The notes under the pieces: model-generated
Seen by the model: the letters and a program-made list of their open reading frames with translations, nothing else
Databases searched by the model: none
Told to the model about the DNA's origin: nothing
NCBI RefSeq assembly: GCF_000524195.1
Contig: NW_020170391.1
Span: 1,176,938-1,240,937, forward strand
Direction of reading: 5' to 3'
DNA length: 64,000 bases
Source of the DNA: Echinococcus granulosus
Taxonomy: Eukaryota; Platyhelminthes; Cestoda; Cyclophyllidea; Taeniidae
Translations under genes and position numbers: made by a program
Shown: positions 37,260 to 48,918 of the stretch, piece by piece
Numbering within the stretch: position 1 is the stretch's first letter
Layout of the letters: each line of letters opens with the position of its first letter

Positions 37260-40200
37260 TTTACAAGGTGTTCTCTTTTATCCAAGGTTCTTGGGCTAGG
37301 CGGGCTCTGCTTTTCTCTTCTCGATACCTAATTACCGATCACAATGGTAGTTGAGTAACAAATTCGCTCGAGTGGCTAACAATCGAACAAAACTAGGTGT
37401 TGCTAATTGTTAAGCCACGATCAAAGAGAAATGGTCAGTTTCTGTTTGTTTAATTTGGACAGATCCGTTGCATGGATAAGGAAGTCAGATTAGACAAAAC
37501 TTGTTCACTAATACAGAACCTTCTTTTGCTGTCCAGCAAGGCGTTATGTTACCCGTATTAATGAGGATTTCCAAATGTATTTGATATCGAAATCAGTGAG
37601 GCAAATTTTTTAGCTATTCGTTAAATTGATTATATAAGTGGTTTTTAATAATAGCACAAAAACAAATGACTTGTGCTAAAATTCGTTTTCATACTTGAGA
37701 TTTTGGTTGATTATTACGAATCGAAGATCACTAAAAACCCATTTAAAGTAATAGGTGAGGCCGAGTTCAAGCCCGTGGACATAAGGTTTGCAAAGAGAGA
37801 AAAACTTGGTTAATTGTTCATTAGGTTTTTCCTTATCAAGTTCCCACATTTTGAGAAATCAATTCAACTGTTATATACGATAGAATCATTTTGATCAGTA
37901 GTAATGAAGTATACCCACCAACTTCTCTCATATTACCTCCGTACACACCAAAAATATCGTTTAACTCCTAAGGTACGTTAATGGAGAACTAAGTAAAATA
38001 TAATCATACGAAATTCCGAAGGCTTTTTTGGCCCTGGTAATAAATTTTCCCTTCCCTTAGCGGCAGTCATTTGCCAATTTAAAACTTAATGTGTACTTAT
38101 TCACAAAAACGCGAGTAAATGTCCTCCCTGAAATGCCAATCAAAAGGGGAAGCTTAGAAACAGCAGGCTTTTGCCAACCTTCTCCTCTGTCTCAAATCTG
38201 TTTTTTATCTGGTTTTCTAAAAGCATGTGGACTAAAAATGTCGGCTTTAAATGATCCTGAAAGTTTGAAGTGGACGGAAGATTGATAGAGGTCGACAGCT
38301 GAGATCCACACAGTTCAAAATAACTGGCTGTTTGTGCTTTACTGAAAATAATACCTTCGAAAATCTTGGTTAGGAGCAGGCTTTTACTAATATCTAAATT
38401 ACCCTGTATAAAGGGAAGATAAATTCAAAATTCGAAATCACGCGAAACGATTTCCACTGCAGTCTAAGGTCCACTTCCGTTATCAATCATTTGGAATGCA
38501 AAAAGGTGCTTTTCTGCAATGACAGATTGACACTGTTAGCTTTTTGCGGCATTCGATATTGTCCAGCACCCATGAGGTTTTCTTGACTGTGATAGAGGCT
38601 CCCTTTTTACTGATATTTTGGACAAAAACTAAGGCTCGTGTGCATTTGTTACTGCATTCACGCATAAGGTCAAATGAAGACCTGCGCATTACATGTCTAA
38701 GTCCAGCAAAACATAATTCCTTAAAATGAATTATTATATCCCTTGCTTGGTTTCCTTTCAAATATTTTTTCCTGACAAGACAAAGACTGATATTTTCGCA
38801 GGATTTAAGCACTCTCTAACTTAACCGATCAATTTATATCAATGATTTATGTTTCGCTGTCAGAAATTTTTGTTCAAACAGTTTCGATTGCGAATTTCTG
38901 TACAAAGTTGACATTTCATAAACAAAACTGGTAATCTTTCTCCTTCTTATGTCTAATTTACCCCCCTAGACATTGCCATATACAAAGTGGTGATTTCGGC
39001 AATTTTTTAAAACCAAATGAAAAATTTTGTGAGTTTGTGGAAGTACTTTTAAACTTATCTCTGCCATTTCGCATAAAATTAGCTAATACTTAGAGCATTA
39101 TCAGTCGAATATCAAACCCTCAGTTAAAGTCACAAATTAGGGAGTTGCACTTTATTTAGCAAAGCTTAGATCAAACACGTAGGTGTCTTCAAATTTTTTT
39201 GCAGAAAATGACCTTACAAATGTACTTTTCGGTCTCAAGGTGATCAAATGTCTTTGATTAGCTCAAACTTTGCGATTGCAAAATAAGGAAGGGTGCAGAA
39301 GTAAGGCATAGAGCAGTGAAATCCACGCCGTTTTGTAAATGGCTCCGAATAGCCATGTGTTTAAAAGGTATTACTATTTCACTACCAAAATGCTAGGATA
39401 CCTTCCCAATAAAATCTCAAACTTTCGGGCGTTTAAATCAACCAACTCCTAAACGATGACCTAATTGCACCTTGTTATTTACGCATCGTTTATAACTTTA
39501 TTTTCGTATGCTGATTTGGAATTCCGTTTCATTTAAATAAACAAAAAAATTGACTTTGAAAAAAGGTTGTTTATGTGGAGTTGAGTATGGCATTCTTATG
39601 GAGGTTTATGAAGAATTTGGAAAAGGCTGGCAGCTGGCAATCATTAATGAATAAAATTCAAAAACGCAGACTGAAAGTCTCTACAATAATTTCGTGGGGA
39701 TGATTCCGCGAACAAATAGTCGCAGTTAGAGTATGCTTGGGGAAACCAGTTAGTGTTTACCTTGTTTGAAAACTGCCGTCCGTCTGTCAAAGCATCATAC
39801 TCGCAGCCTTGCCCCAACCCGCCATCCACAATGTGCCTGTGCGCGCTCGCGTCAGACCAAATCTCAGTAATTGCTGTGTTTGTATGCGTGTTAGTTTAAT
39901 TTTTGATAAAGCGGACTCCTGACTCCTCCCCTTGCCTCTTCCCAGCCTCCCTGTGAGTCTGTGTGAGTGAGCACTGGCCTCCCAACCCTAATCGGTCGTT
40001 GTTTGCCCAATTTGTGTGCTGTGTTTACCTACTCAAACGAGCTGACTCAGAGAGAGGGAGTGGGCTACAAATAACGTAACGAGGATGGAGGGAGGAGTGG
40101 GGTCTGTACAAGCATACAGTGTGATAATGGAGAACCTATTGTCTATTTTTCGTCTCCTTTGGACACAATGATCACCATTATTTATTGCGGTTTGTGGAGT

Positions 40201-40318
40201 GCTAGGCATGTGCTAGTCGTATTTCGTTTGCATCCGAAGTCCATTATTTACAGTCACTACACATAATTCGACAATTCACTGCATCATTAAAGTATGTCAC
40301 TTGCTTGCAACGATAATT
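37260..40318. other. Gene-free AT-rich DNA
   Basis: Two opposing frames of 61 and 109 codons at 38483-38812 have no supporting motif. Nothing else seen. Confidence 0.5.
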
Positions 40319-40720
40319 CACCAATCGAGATCATTGCAAGCTTTGATTGGTCAACTTCAGTCTGTCTGTATGGAACGCTGGGCTTTATTCAAACTAACCC
40401 CAGTTTGGAAATAAATAGACTGATTCGTGGCCCTAAATAGCCTATGGAACCGTAACTTTCAATTGACAGCCGCACAAAATCCTGTCTCTACGCGCATGCG
40501 TGAAAATTTTTGTCGCGCTTAAGATTTTAACCAATCACCTGGCTGCCGTGTTTTAAAATGCAACCAAATTAAAATTTCAATCCGACAGCGCGCCCGCAGG
40601 TACGTACGCATGCACGCATGGGAGCATCCACGCACGCATCCATACAAACACGAGTAAGTAGCGAAGCGCGTTTGTGCGCATGAGCGTGCCTGCACGGCTC
40701 AGCTACCGATTCAACTACTC
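40319..40720. promoter_or_regulatory. CCAAT / NRF1-like island with alternating CG tract
   Basis: CCAATC at 40321-40326 and ATTGG at 40346-40350 form an inverted pair (ACCAATC / GATTGGT). An NRF1-like CGCGCATGCGTG is at 40491-40502, CCAATCA at 40531-40537, then GCGCGCCCGC and a run of GTACGTACGCATGCACGCATG-like alternating DNA at about 40600-40621. A further TGCGCATGAGCG is near 40676. Motif content parallels the 5.7 kb island. Confidence 0.3.
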
Positions 40721-42120
40721 ACTACCACTCCCCTTGTCCTCATTCACTCTAACGATCCCAAGCTCATGTAAGCAAGCCTGCTCGCTAAATTTTGCCTCTT
40801 CCACCTCCCTCCTCTCTCCTCTGACTGGTTTATATTAACCTTTATGGTGGATCAGCAATAATAAAAATTGACTCAACTCTGCTAGCACGAGTGTATGGGT
40901 GCGTGTGTATGTGTGTGCGGCCGTATGCCCCATGGTGGGCGACTTTTAAGTTTGCGCGCAATGCAGGTTAGAGGAAATTCGCTCCGAATGGGTCGATAGA
41001 CGTGAACCGCACCGGAGGCGGAGGTGAGGCTAGAGGAAGGGGAACGACGAAGGAAAAATTGAGGGAGGAAGGCGGGACAGACTAAGGAGTGGTAGATTTT
41101 AGAAGCTGAGGTGAGGCAGAGAGGTAAGCATCTACCAATTTTAAAGATCTGACAACAAACGCCAACCACAGCTTACGTCTACGCTTTGGTTTGATCAAAG
41201 ACAAATCGGGTGGTAAACTAAAGCATGGCGCCTTAGTGCTTGTACTTTGCACCCATCATTTCTTCATGCTGTCCTACTCCAACGTTGAAAAGCAACTCGT
41301 GAGAGTGAATTGTTTTTACTGACGCCTGTTTCCAGTGGAATTTAAAAGATCCATTATTCAAAATAATTAATCCACAGTCGTGCACCTATATACATTCGGC
41401 ATGTGCACTTTCAGTTCTGCAAGATGGGGCTTGTAAGTACAGCTTTTGAATGAGTGTCTTGGGCGTTTATAATGAAAATTACAAACGTGTACTTCATTCT
41501 CTTCATTTTGCTTCATTGAAATATAGGCAACCAGAGAGCGCATATTTCTCGTTAATTTAAAACATGAAAAAGGCAAATTTTGATTATCCACTCATTTGTA
41601 ATTTAATTGGCACTGACTATTTGACTTCGGTGGCTTTAATCAGAAATGTGACATTAGGCCAATGGATTGTTGATTACGTGGACCAAATCATTCAGCACGT
41701 TGCGATTCATTTTTAATGAAATGGACAGGCAAATAGCAAGCTTGTGATTTGATAAACAACTTATCAAGTTAAGATGCAGTTCGTATAAAACAAAAGTTCT
41801 TAAAATGGGCTTCAGGGCAAGCTATAGAATCTAAGCCCACCCAAATGTAAAGGTGTTAAAAGCACAACCAAACATTTATGCTAACCGTCCACATACCTGG
41901 TTGACACATAACAAGAGTTTCCAAAATAGGTTTCTTGAGTAATACTTTGACCATATCAGCATACTTTAAAACCCCAAATCCTACCACGGACCGATCTAAT
42001 GAGACAGAGTTGTGATTTAATGCTATTCGTCTTGCAGAAAATTTAAAAACCGGCATCTCTAAAATGGAAAATTGCTTGTATTAAAAAGAAGCATTGAACT
42101 CTTATGTAAGAATGCAAGTT
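40721..42120. other. Gene-free DNA
   Basis: GC-richer to about 41170, where a minus-strand 95-codon frame lies in GT/CG-rich DNA, then AT-rich. No supported gene. Confidence 0.45.
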
Positions 42121-42131
42121 AATAAGGCAAG

Positions 42132-42224
42132 GAACCCTTTCTTGTGTAGAAAAGAAACCATAACGACACATTTGCACACTAAAAGAAAGAACAAAGAAAC
42201 AAGTTTGCACACAAGAAAGGGTTC
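42132..42224. repeat. 16-bp perfect inverted repeat (hairpin)
   Basis: GAACCCTTTCTTGTGT at 42132-42147 is the exact reverse complement of 42209-42224, with a 61-base spacer. A G-T wobble and one more pair can extend the outer end. The 3' part repeats TTTGCACAC directly (in the spacer near 42171 and again at about 42204). In RNA it would form a strong stem. Confidence 0.7.
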
Positions 42225-42262
42225 TTGTGTGGTCACAGGTACACAAACACCCATCCCCTCCC

Positions 42263-42285
42263 CATCCACCACAATGTGGTGGATG
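42263..42285. repeat. 23-base near-perfect palindrome
   Basis: Arms CATCCACCACA (42263-42273) and TGTGGTGGATG (42275-42285) are exact complements around one central A. It could be a dimeric protein-binding site or a cruciform. TGTGGT resembles the core of Runx sites. Confidence 0.65.
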
Positions 42286-42299
42286 CACCCACGCATGCA

Positions 42300-45200
42300 C
42301 ATATTGCTCTTCCTTTGGTGATTTGGAAGGTAGTTTCGAACCTACACTAGAGAGGGAGCAAGAGGAATGAGGAATGAGACGTTCGTGGGTTTTGTGACAA
42401 AAACTTCCCCCACCGAGTTACAAATGGTAAGTGATATACCCTAATAATTCGTTTCGCGCTGAAGTTCTCACGTTGGGATAGCCAATACCACACATCAAAG
42501 CCAGCTCATTTGTGTTGCAATTTGTTTCAGCTTCCGTGATAGATTGCTGCCTAGTCGGTGTTAGCTTTTTCTTCTTAATTCATTCTCCCTGCTTCATCCT
42601 ATCTGCCCTCCCCGCACACCGAGGTGCAGTGTGGAAAAGCACATGCACGCAGTCGCTGCAGCACCTACTGACAAGTTCGCAGTTGATATGTTTTATTTTC
42701 TAATTATTCACCTTCTCGTAGTGGTAGTACGATTTGTACACACACCCGCTCACCCTTTCTTGTTCACTCAAACTTTTTCCACACTTCCCCTTCCATCAAA
42801 GTAATGCGATGTGCTCGTGCTGGCAGATGCTGGATTGGTTCCGTGTTGCTCCCCGGCGATTCATGGGTCATAACCCACGCAAGAAAAAACCAATGACAAG
42901 ACTAATCACTCACCTAGAGCAAAACGTTTAAGGTGGAGGTGAGCTTCAAATCACCCATATTAACACCATTAAACTTAAAATTCATTATTATCTGCTGTAA
43001 GTTTATTGCTTGGCCTAAATGTGTTAATGAATGCTATTCTTTAAGTGCCACTTTCAATAATATAATATTTCAATAATCCCTATTCAATGATGAAAATTTT
43101 GGTTCCGCTTGCGATGCGCAAATATATGAAACCAATCAAAGATGTAAAATACTATTGGGCTAATCACTGATCCCATTCACATGCTCGACCGACTGTGTGA
43201 TTTGACGAGTGTCAGCCAAATTAACTTTATCAACAAAAACAACGACTTTACTCATACTGAATAGAGACCAGTTGCAGCTCGGCGTTTTGAATTATTAGCT
43301 TATGACGCTTTTTATTCTCATCAGCAATGTTCAATACGCTAAAGTGTGGCAAATGCTAGATGAGATTAATTTTGGGTAAACGCTTAAGAGTTTATTTAGG
43401 CTTTGAGGAGGGAGGAGTTGACCTTTGCCAAATGTTTGAGCAGGCATTATTAGATTGCCTGCCACACGCCGGTAAAAAACCCTTCATCCTTTTGCTTCGC
43501 ATTCAGATAATCGTATAAACGCACATGCCGATGTTTTCCGTTCTTCCTTTCCATGCATAGAATCTGTGTTTGAAAGTAGGCAAGCAAAGAGTGCGATGAA
43601 CCCTGTGCAAGGGACAACTGGGGAGGTGCCAATGTCTAATAAATAGCAGATTGAACGCACACACAAAAGTTTTCTAAATGGTGCATATTCAGCTTGAATT
43701 GGTTGCCTCAATCTCCAAAGTAGGAGTTTGGGAAGCGATTCTCCTCGGGCCACAAGTTCTCCACCTTGACATAATTTAAAATAGCTTTTAGATAATTGAT
43801 GGTTATTATACCCATTAGATGTGAATATGAATTTACGAGCAGTTACCACATTATATACTTGGTGTAAGCCAAAAAGTTTGCAAATTATGTAAAGACACCA
43901 CTTCAACAAGTCTTGCACGACTTTTTTATCACAGGAAGAAAAAGAGGTAAAATTAATGTTCATTACTACTCATATGAGCGAAATTCGGGCAAATGATTGC
44001 AATTTTATCTACTAAAATAAAGGCCATATATTTCATTCAAAATATGTAACTAATACATTACTGACAGACTATACATAAAATAGGAAGGACATCAAAATTT
44101 GATTTATTTTTGACATTCAAATTTATTTAATAAAGTATTTTTCACTTAAGAGATCAAACCATTCTTCGACTTCTTGGTCGTAGATATCAGAGTAAATGAC
44201 TTGGCTTAAGTGCAGGCCTTAAGGCATGAACGAAAATAGGTGTTTATGAATATTCAGGCGTTCCTTTGAGAAGACTAGGGAGGGCTTAGGTTTTCAGGGG
44301 TAGCACAGGTTCGATCACAGGGCTGTTTGTTTGAGGTTCAAAATGTAACTGTCCAATGCGAATTATTGGATAATCAGAGAATGCAGTCCATAGCCTATAC
44401 CACAGGACACAAGTCGCTCGTTGAGTAAGTGACTCTTAACAGTCAAATTAGGAATTGAGTTGGCTTTGGTAATATACCGCTTTACATATTACAAAGCCAT
44501 AATTCGACTCATACAGTAACGGCATTTAACTTTCAGGAATTCGTAATTAATGATGTCAAGGGTCCAATGATACAGTGTTCTACAAAGTTAAATAGCGTAT
44601 TTGGGTATTGGCGGAAGGATTATTCTTTCGTACAATTAGTCTGATAAAATTCCTTTCATAAGCAAAAATAGTTCTTGCCAGGCCCCGGCTATAAATCGGC
44701 TACGAGTGGGAAACAGAATACTGACAACAAAAAACCGGCAGGCCAATCGCACTTATAAACTAATCAGGTCTGGTGGTAAAAGCTCCTCTTTAGTCAGAGG
44801 CATGCAACAAGGAGTGAGGAATGTCAGGAATGTAGGAACTAGAGTGTAAAAAAAGTGTTTGCCGACTAATATGGTGGTCACTTTCGAACATCGTCATCAA
44901 ACTGCTAGTATTTACGACTTTTTGACTTATTCTAATTTGAACCGTAGTCGTTACTTTACTAAATGCACTAAATGAAAATGTGGTTGAGGTAACCCCACTG
45001 ATAGTGCCAAATGCTTATAAGAATATGGGTGTAGAGTGAACCCATTTTCTACTGTTTACAGAGAAATCTCGAAGTTTAAGTACCTAATTCGATGCCTAAT
45101 TCAGTTCAAATAAGATCAAAACTGTGACAAATTAGTAGCATGAGGGACTGAAGAATTGGACTTCGAAGTTGTCAACCAAATTCTGACCCTTCGTTTGATT

Positions 45201-48200
45201 TTATGAGATGTTCATGTTCACCATAAAGTGGTGCCTGTTGCTAGGTTTTACTTTGCTTCAATGCTGTCAATGTAAGTGGTTACTAGGCTGACATAAATCC
45301 TTTTTATTTCATTAAGCCATCTCCTTTTTTGAAAGGCAGACTGTTATTAAGCTTCGTGTGGATCAAAAAGTGTCAGATCGTGATCTTAGTGGGGCTTACA
45401 AGCATTTTATTGGTCAGTGACGCCATGTTGACAGCAGACTCCCCAACGATGGTTTTAGTCCACAGGGGTGTCTAAAAGCTTGTCTAACGTGATGATAGTT
45501 AGGGATCGGCTTTAACAAGCACGTACCATTTAAGCAGAGGATTGTACATGGTGATAAATTGTAAAGTCGGCGAATTTATGGCAAGACCTTTAAGTGCCGA
45601 CTTACCAGGCATAATATTAATCTGTCTAGCAACATTTACAAATTGAACTTGCCCGCTCGGTGATTGGGCGTTCACTGTGTGATTAATGCAGCAGTTCTTG
45701 AGGCCGGCCACCTTCACTTATCGGTCAAGGCAGCTTTCTTACATTAAGGCCTAACACTTTAATGCTTTTACGTCAGGGAATTGACTGAAAGGCAATGTGC
45801 TATCAATCTCTGCATGAATGGAAATTTTAAACTTCCTTCAAAGTAGTCAAAGGATGCGAAATTACTTCGTTGACTTTGAATCACAAAATTATCCAACCTC
45901 CATTAAAATTAATTCGGAATGGTACTGTTAAATTATATTTCATCTGGCATGACTTCAATAAAAATCTCCATACATACCACAGCAATATTAGAGGTGTGCG
46001 GTCAAAATCTTATACATTATTGTTGAATTACCAGTGTTCGTCTGACCCAGAGCTCAACCATCCAAGTTGCTCTTCCATAGCTAATATTCAAATGGCGAAC
46101 TAATTAGATGTGAGTCTAATTTAAGGCAACTACAATAATTTTCTTATAGGTTGCCATCTTTTGGTAGTGTCAATATTAAAAAATTGAAGTTTATTCATTA
46201 TAAAAATGACTTGCAAGGCAAGCAGTTAGATTATTCTTTTTTGGTAACAGAGAAAATGTATGTAAAATATTCTGGTCCAGATGAATATATGACATCCTCG
46301 ATGTAAAAAACGCTAAAGACAGATTTGTCATTAGATGATGATCATTTAAAAAAAACGCGTGTGAAAAGGGAACTTTAAGTGTTGTCATCAAAAATGGCCA
46401 GTGTAGTGGTTACGAGAGGTGACGCAACTCGTTACTCTTATCAAAAGAAACACAGCCATAGAGAACTCATACTTCCTCTACTCCCTAAACCTACCCCCCA
46501 CACCCATCTCTAACATCTCCATCATAGTGCTGCATAACGAAGCCGCGTTGTAAGCGTGTGTGCGTCCCCGACGCCTTCGAGATACGCACCATCAGATTTG
46601 CACACTCGCACACCCAAGTGGACATTGGCTGGCTGGCTGGCTAGCTGGATGAGCACAGGTGCCTCCCTGCTATCATATGGAGCACAAATATGATAATTAT
46701 TCACGCAGGAATTATGCACGTTTTTGGAGGATTTGCATAAGTGGACAGCAAGCTCCGTTTATGCAAAATATTACACATTTGCTAACTACGATGCCTCAGG
46801 CCCGTTCCACCTCTTCATCATAAATAGCCATTTAACCTGGCTGACAAGGGGTTAAATCTCCTCTGGCCGTACTCCCTGACATACCTCTAAGCAGTTAGTC
46901 TCTATTTCATTGTTATAGTCTCTTAAACCCCGTTAAATGGAGCATTTCTTGTCCAATCACCTATGCAACGGAGACAGAGATTTGACTTATTCACATAAGC
47001 TGTTCCGATGATTTCCAAAATTATTTCCTACTCTTCCATAACAAAAGTAAGTAAAGATGCATTCTTGCTGAAAAAGAAATCCATTTAAGGAAATATAACC
47101 ATGTGGCAACGTTTTACCTATGCAGACTGTACTCATCACAAATTTAGACTACCTTTTGAGTTCATATACCTATCTCAATTTCTCACCACACACAATGCTC
47201 AAAAGTGCGATCTCTAAGCTAGGAAATCATAACGTTAGCTAAACAGAATGGTGTCACTACGACAGTGACAATATACAGTTTCAGAGTATCCAGGCCATAA
47301 AAACCCCCATAGAACCAAGCCTGCTTGATTATAAGCCACGGACTGTTTGTTAACAGTCTAGTATTTTCAAGTGCATTCACGTGGCTCTGAATCGCTAAAA
47401 GGAAAAGTCTCATTGCAGTTTGAAAAGTGAGCACCTGACCAAATTTAACATCTACTTGGTTTTGCACTCAATTGCATTGATTGTGTTAATTTTCTTCTCC
47501 TCAAGCTTAAAATTAGCTCATTATTACAAATTAGAAAGCTTTTAACCCGAGGTGCATAATCTGGTAAATTCTTCAGATAAGTGAGTCAGGATTCTATTTC
47601 GGTTGGATGACTGCGACTGGATCTCGTTTCAACAATTATAACCGAGTCAGTCCCTTGAGGCTCGGTGTTGTGCTATTCAATACCGCGAAAAGTGACTATC
47701 AGTTATAATAAATTTTCGTCAAGATTTAAATCATGATAAACCCGATCGTTAGCATCTCTCACACCCCTCCAAGCCATCTACTTTTGTACAGTCGCATTCA
47801 TTATCCAATCTAAAAGCTTCCTTTTTAATAGCCACAACTTAGCAGGCCTTAGTAAGCACAGGCCTCATAGCGTCCAGATGCCACTTTCTTGGTGCTGTAA
47901 CCTTTTAAAGGTGCTGCATTACCTGTTGAAGGGGTTCTTCCTGCAACCCAATTATTTACAAACAGACTAAAACACAAAAAGTTTGTGTAATCTTTATTTG
48001 ATTGTGTCGTAGAAATTTTAAGCGAAAAGGTTTTGCACGGCAACTGACTTGTGATGACAAAATAAAGTAGGATGAAAGCCTTCTTTCTCTTTGTTGCGCT
48101 GTCATTGGCTTTCATATTAAATGGTCGCATAACTCTGCGAACAAAAACTTCTAACCATATTTATCTTTAAAAACTAAAGATTTTAGCGTTTTATTTTTAA

Positions 48201-48224
48201 AATAATGTGAAATAGGCCAAAAAT
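42300..48224. other. Gene-free DNA
   Basis: Largely AT-rich. It includes a GGCT microsatellite at 46627-46648 and a minus 159-codon frame at 43484-43963 with no domain or splice support. No RNA gene was recognised. Confidence 0.45.
46627..46648. repeat. GGCT microsatellite
   Basis: About five GGCT units with one interruption (CTAGCTGG end). Confidence 0.75.
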
Positions 48225-48918
48225 ATGAAGGGGACATGCATAATCAGTGCACAATCGCATGTGGATGCACACAGGCATATGCGCACACGCGCATTTGATG
48301 CGTGTGTGTGCATGCGTGCGCACGTACGGGCGCAGGCGGGGGTGAGTGAACCAATGAGAGCGCAGACTTTCTGCGGTCACAGTCATGCACGCGGACACAT
48401 TGGTGGTAGGACGGAGAGGATATGAGAGAGCGATAGGGGGAGTGGGAAGGGACAATGCGACACAATACGCTTTTGTACACACGGTTGCTCTTTCTCCTTC
48501 CCTCTTTACTGCTGAAGTTGCAGTTTGTGTGCATTTGCGCGCGTGTTTAGGTGTGTGCGATGTGCAGTGTTTGAAGTTAAAGCTTGTGTGCACTAAGTGC
48601 GGACGTGTGTGCAGCGCATGCACGGATGTGAGAGCTCCTACAGGCAGTCGTCTTTTAACAAACCATCAACACACACACATTCACGATTGGCCAGACGTTT
48701 TGATTCGACGGTGCTGTTTTTCCGCTTATTACTCCCTGAGTATTCGTGACGGCTGGTCATTGCTACATTTCATCCTGTGCGAGTTTCAACGCCATAGCGC
48801 CCAAGGAAACCTATCGCCTCACTTTGGTGAGTTTCCATTTTTGTCGCTTTGTCAATTTTTGATTTTCGTAACCTTTAACTACAGTGACGCTCATACTTGC
48901 CTGCCTAATACCACTTAG
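48225..48918. other. GT/CG-rich island with overlapping open frames and a splice donor
   Basis: Alternating GC/GT-rich DNA (about 48260-48340) with GCGCAC and GTGTGTGTGC runs. A + strand frame of 177 codons (48385-48918) overlaps minus frames of 146 and 96 codons. A consensus donor TTTG|GTGAGT lies at 48826/48827, inside the + frame. The + frame is Cys/Val/Leu-rich without a recognisable domain. It may be a first exon or non-coding transcript, or a chance product of low-complexity composition. Confidence 0.2.

Noticed and set aside
43484..43963. 159-codon minus-strand open frame
   Set aside because: No domain, no splice context and composition like the AT-rich background; compatible with chance.
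44300..44330. GGTTCGATC motif suggesting a tRNA B box
   Set aside because: No A box at the right distance and no stems.
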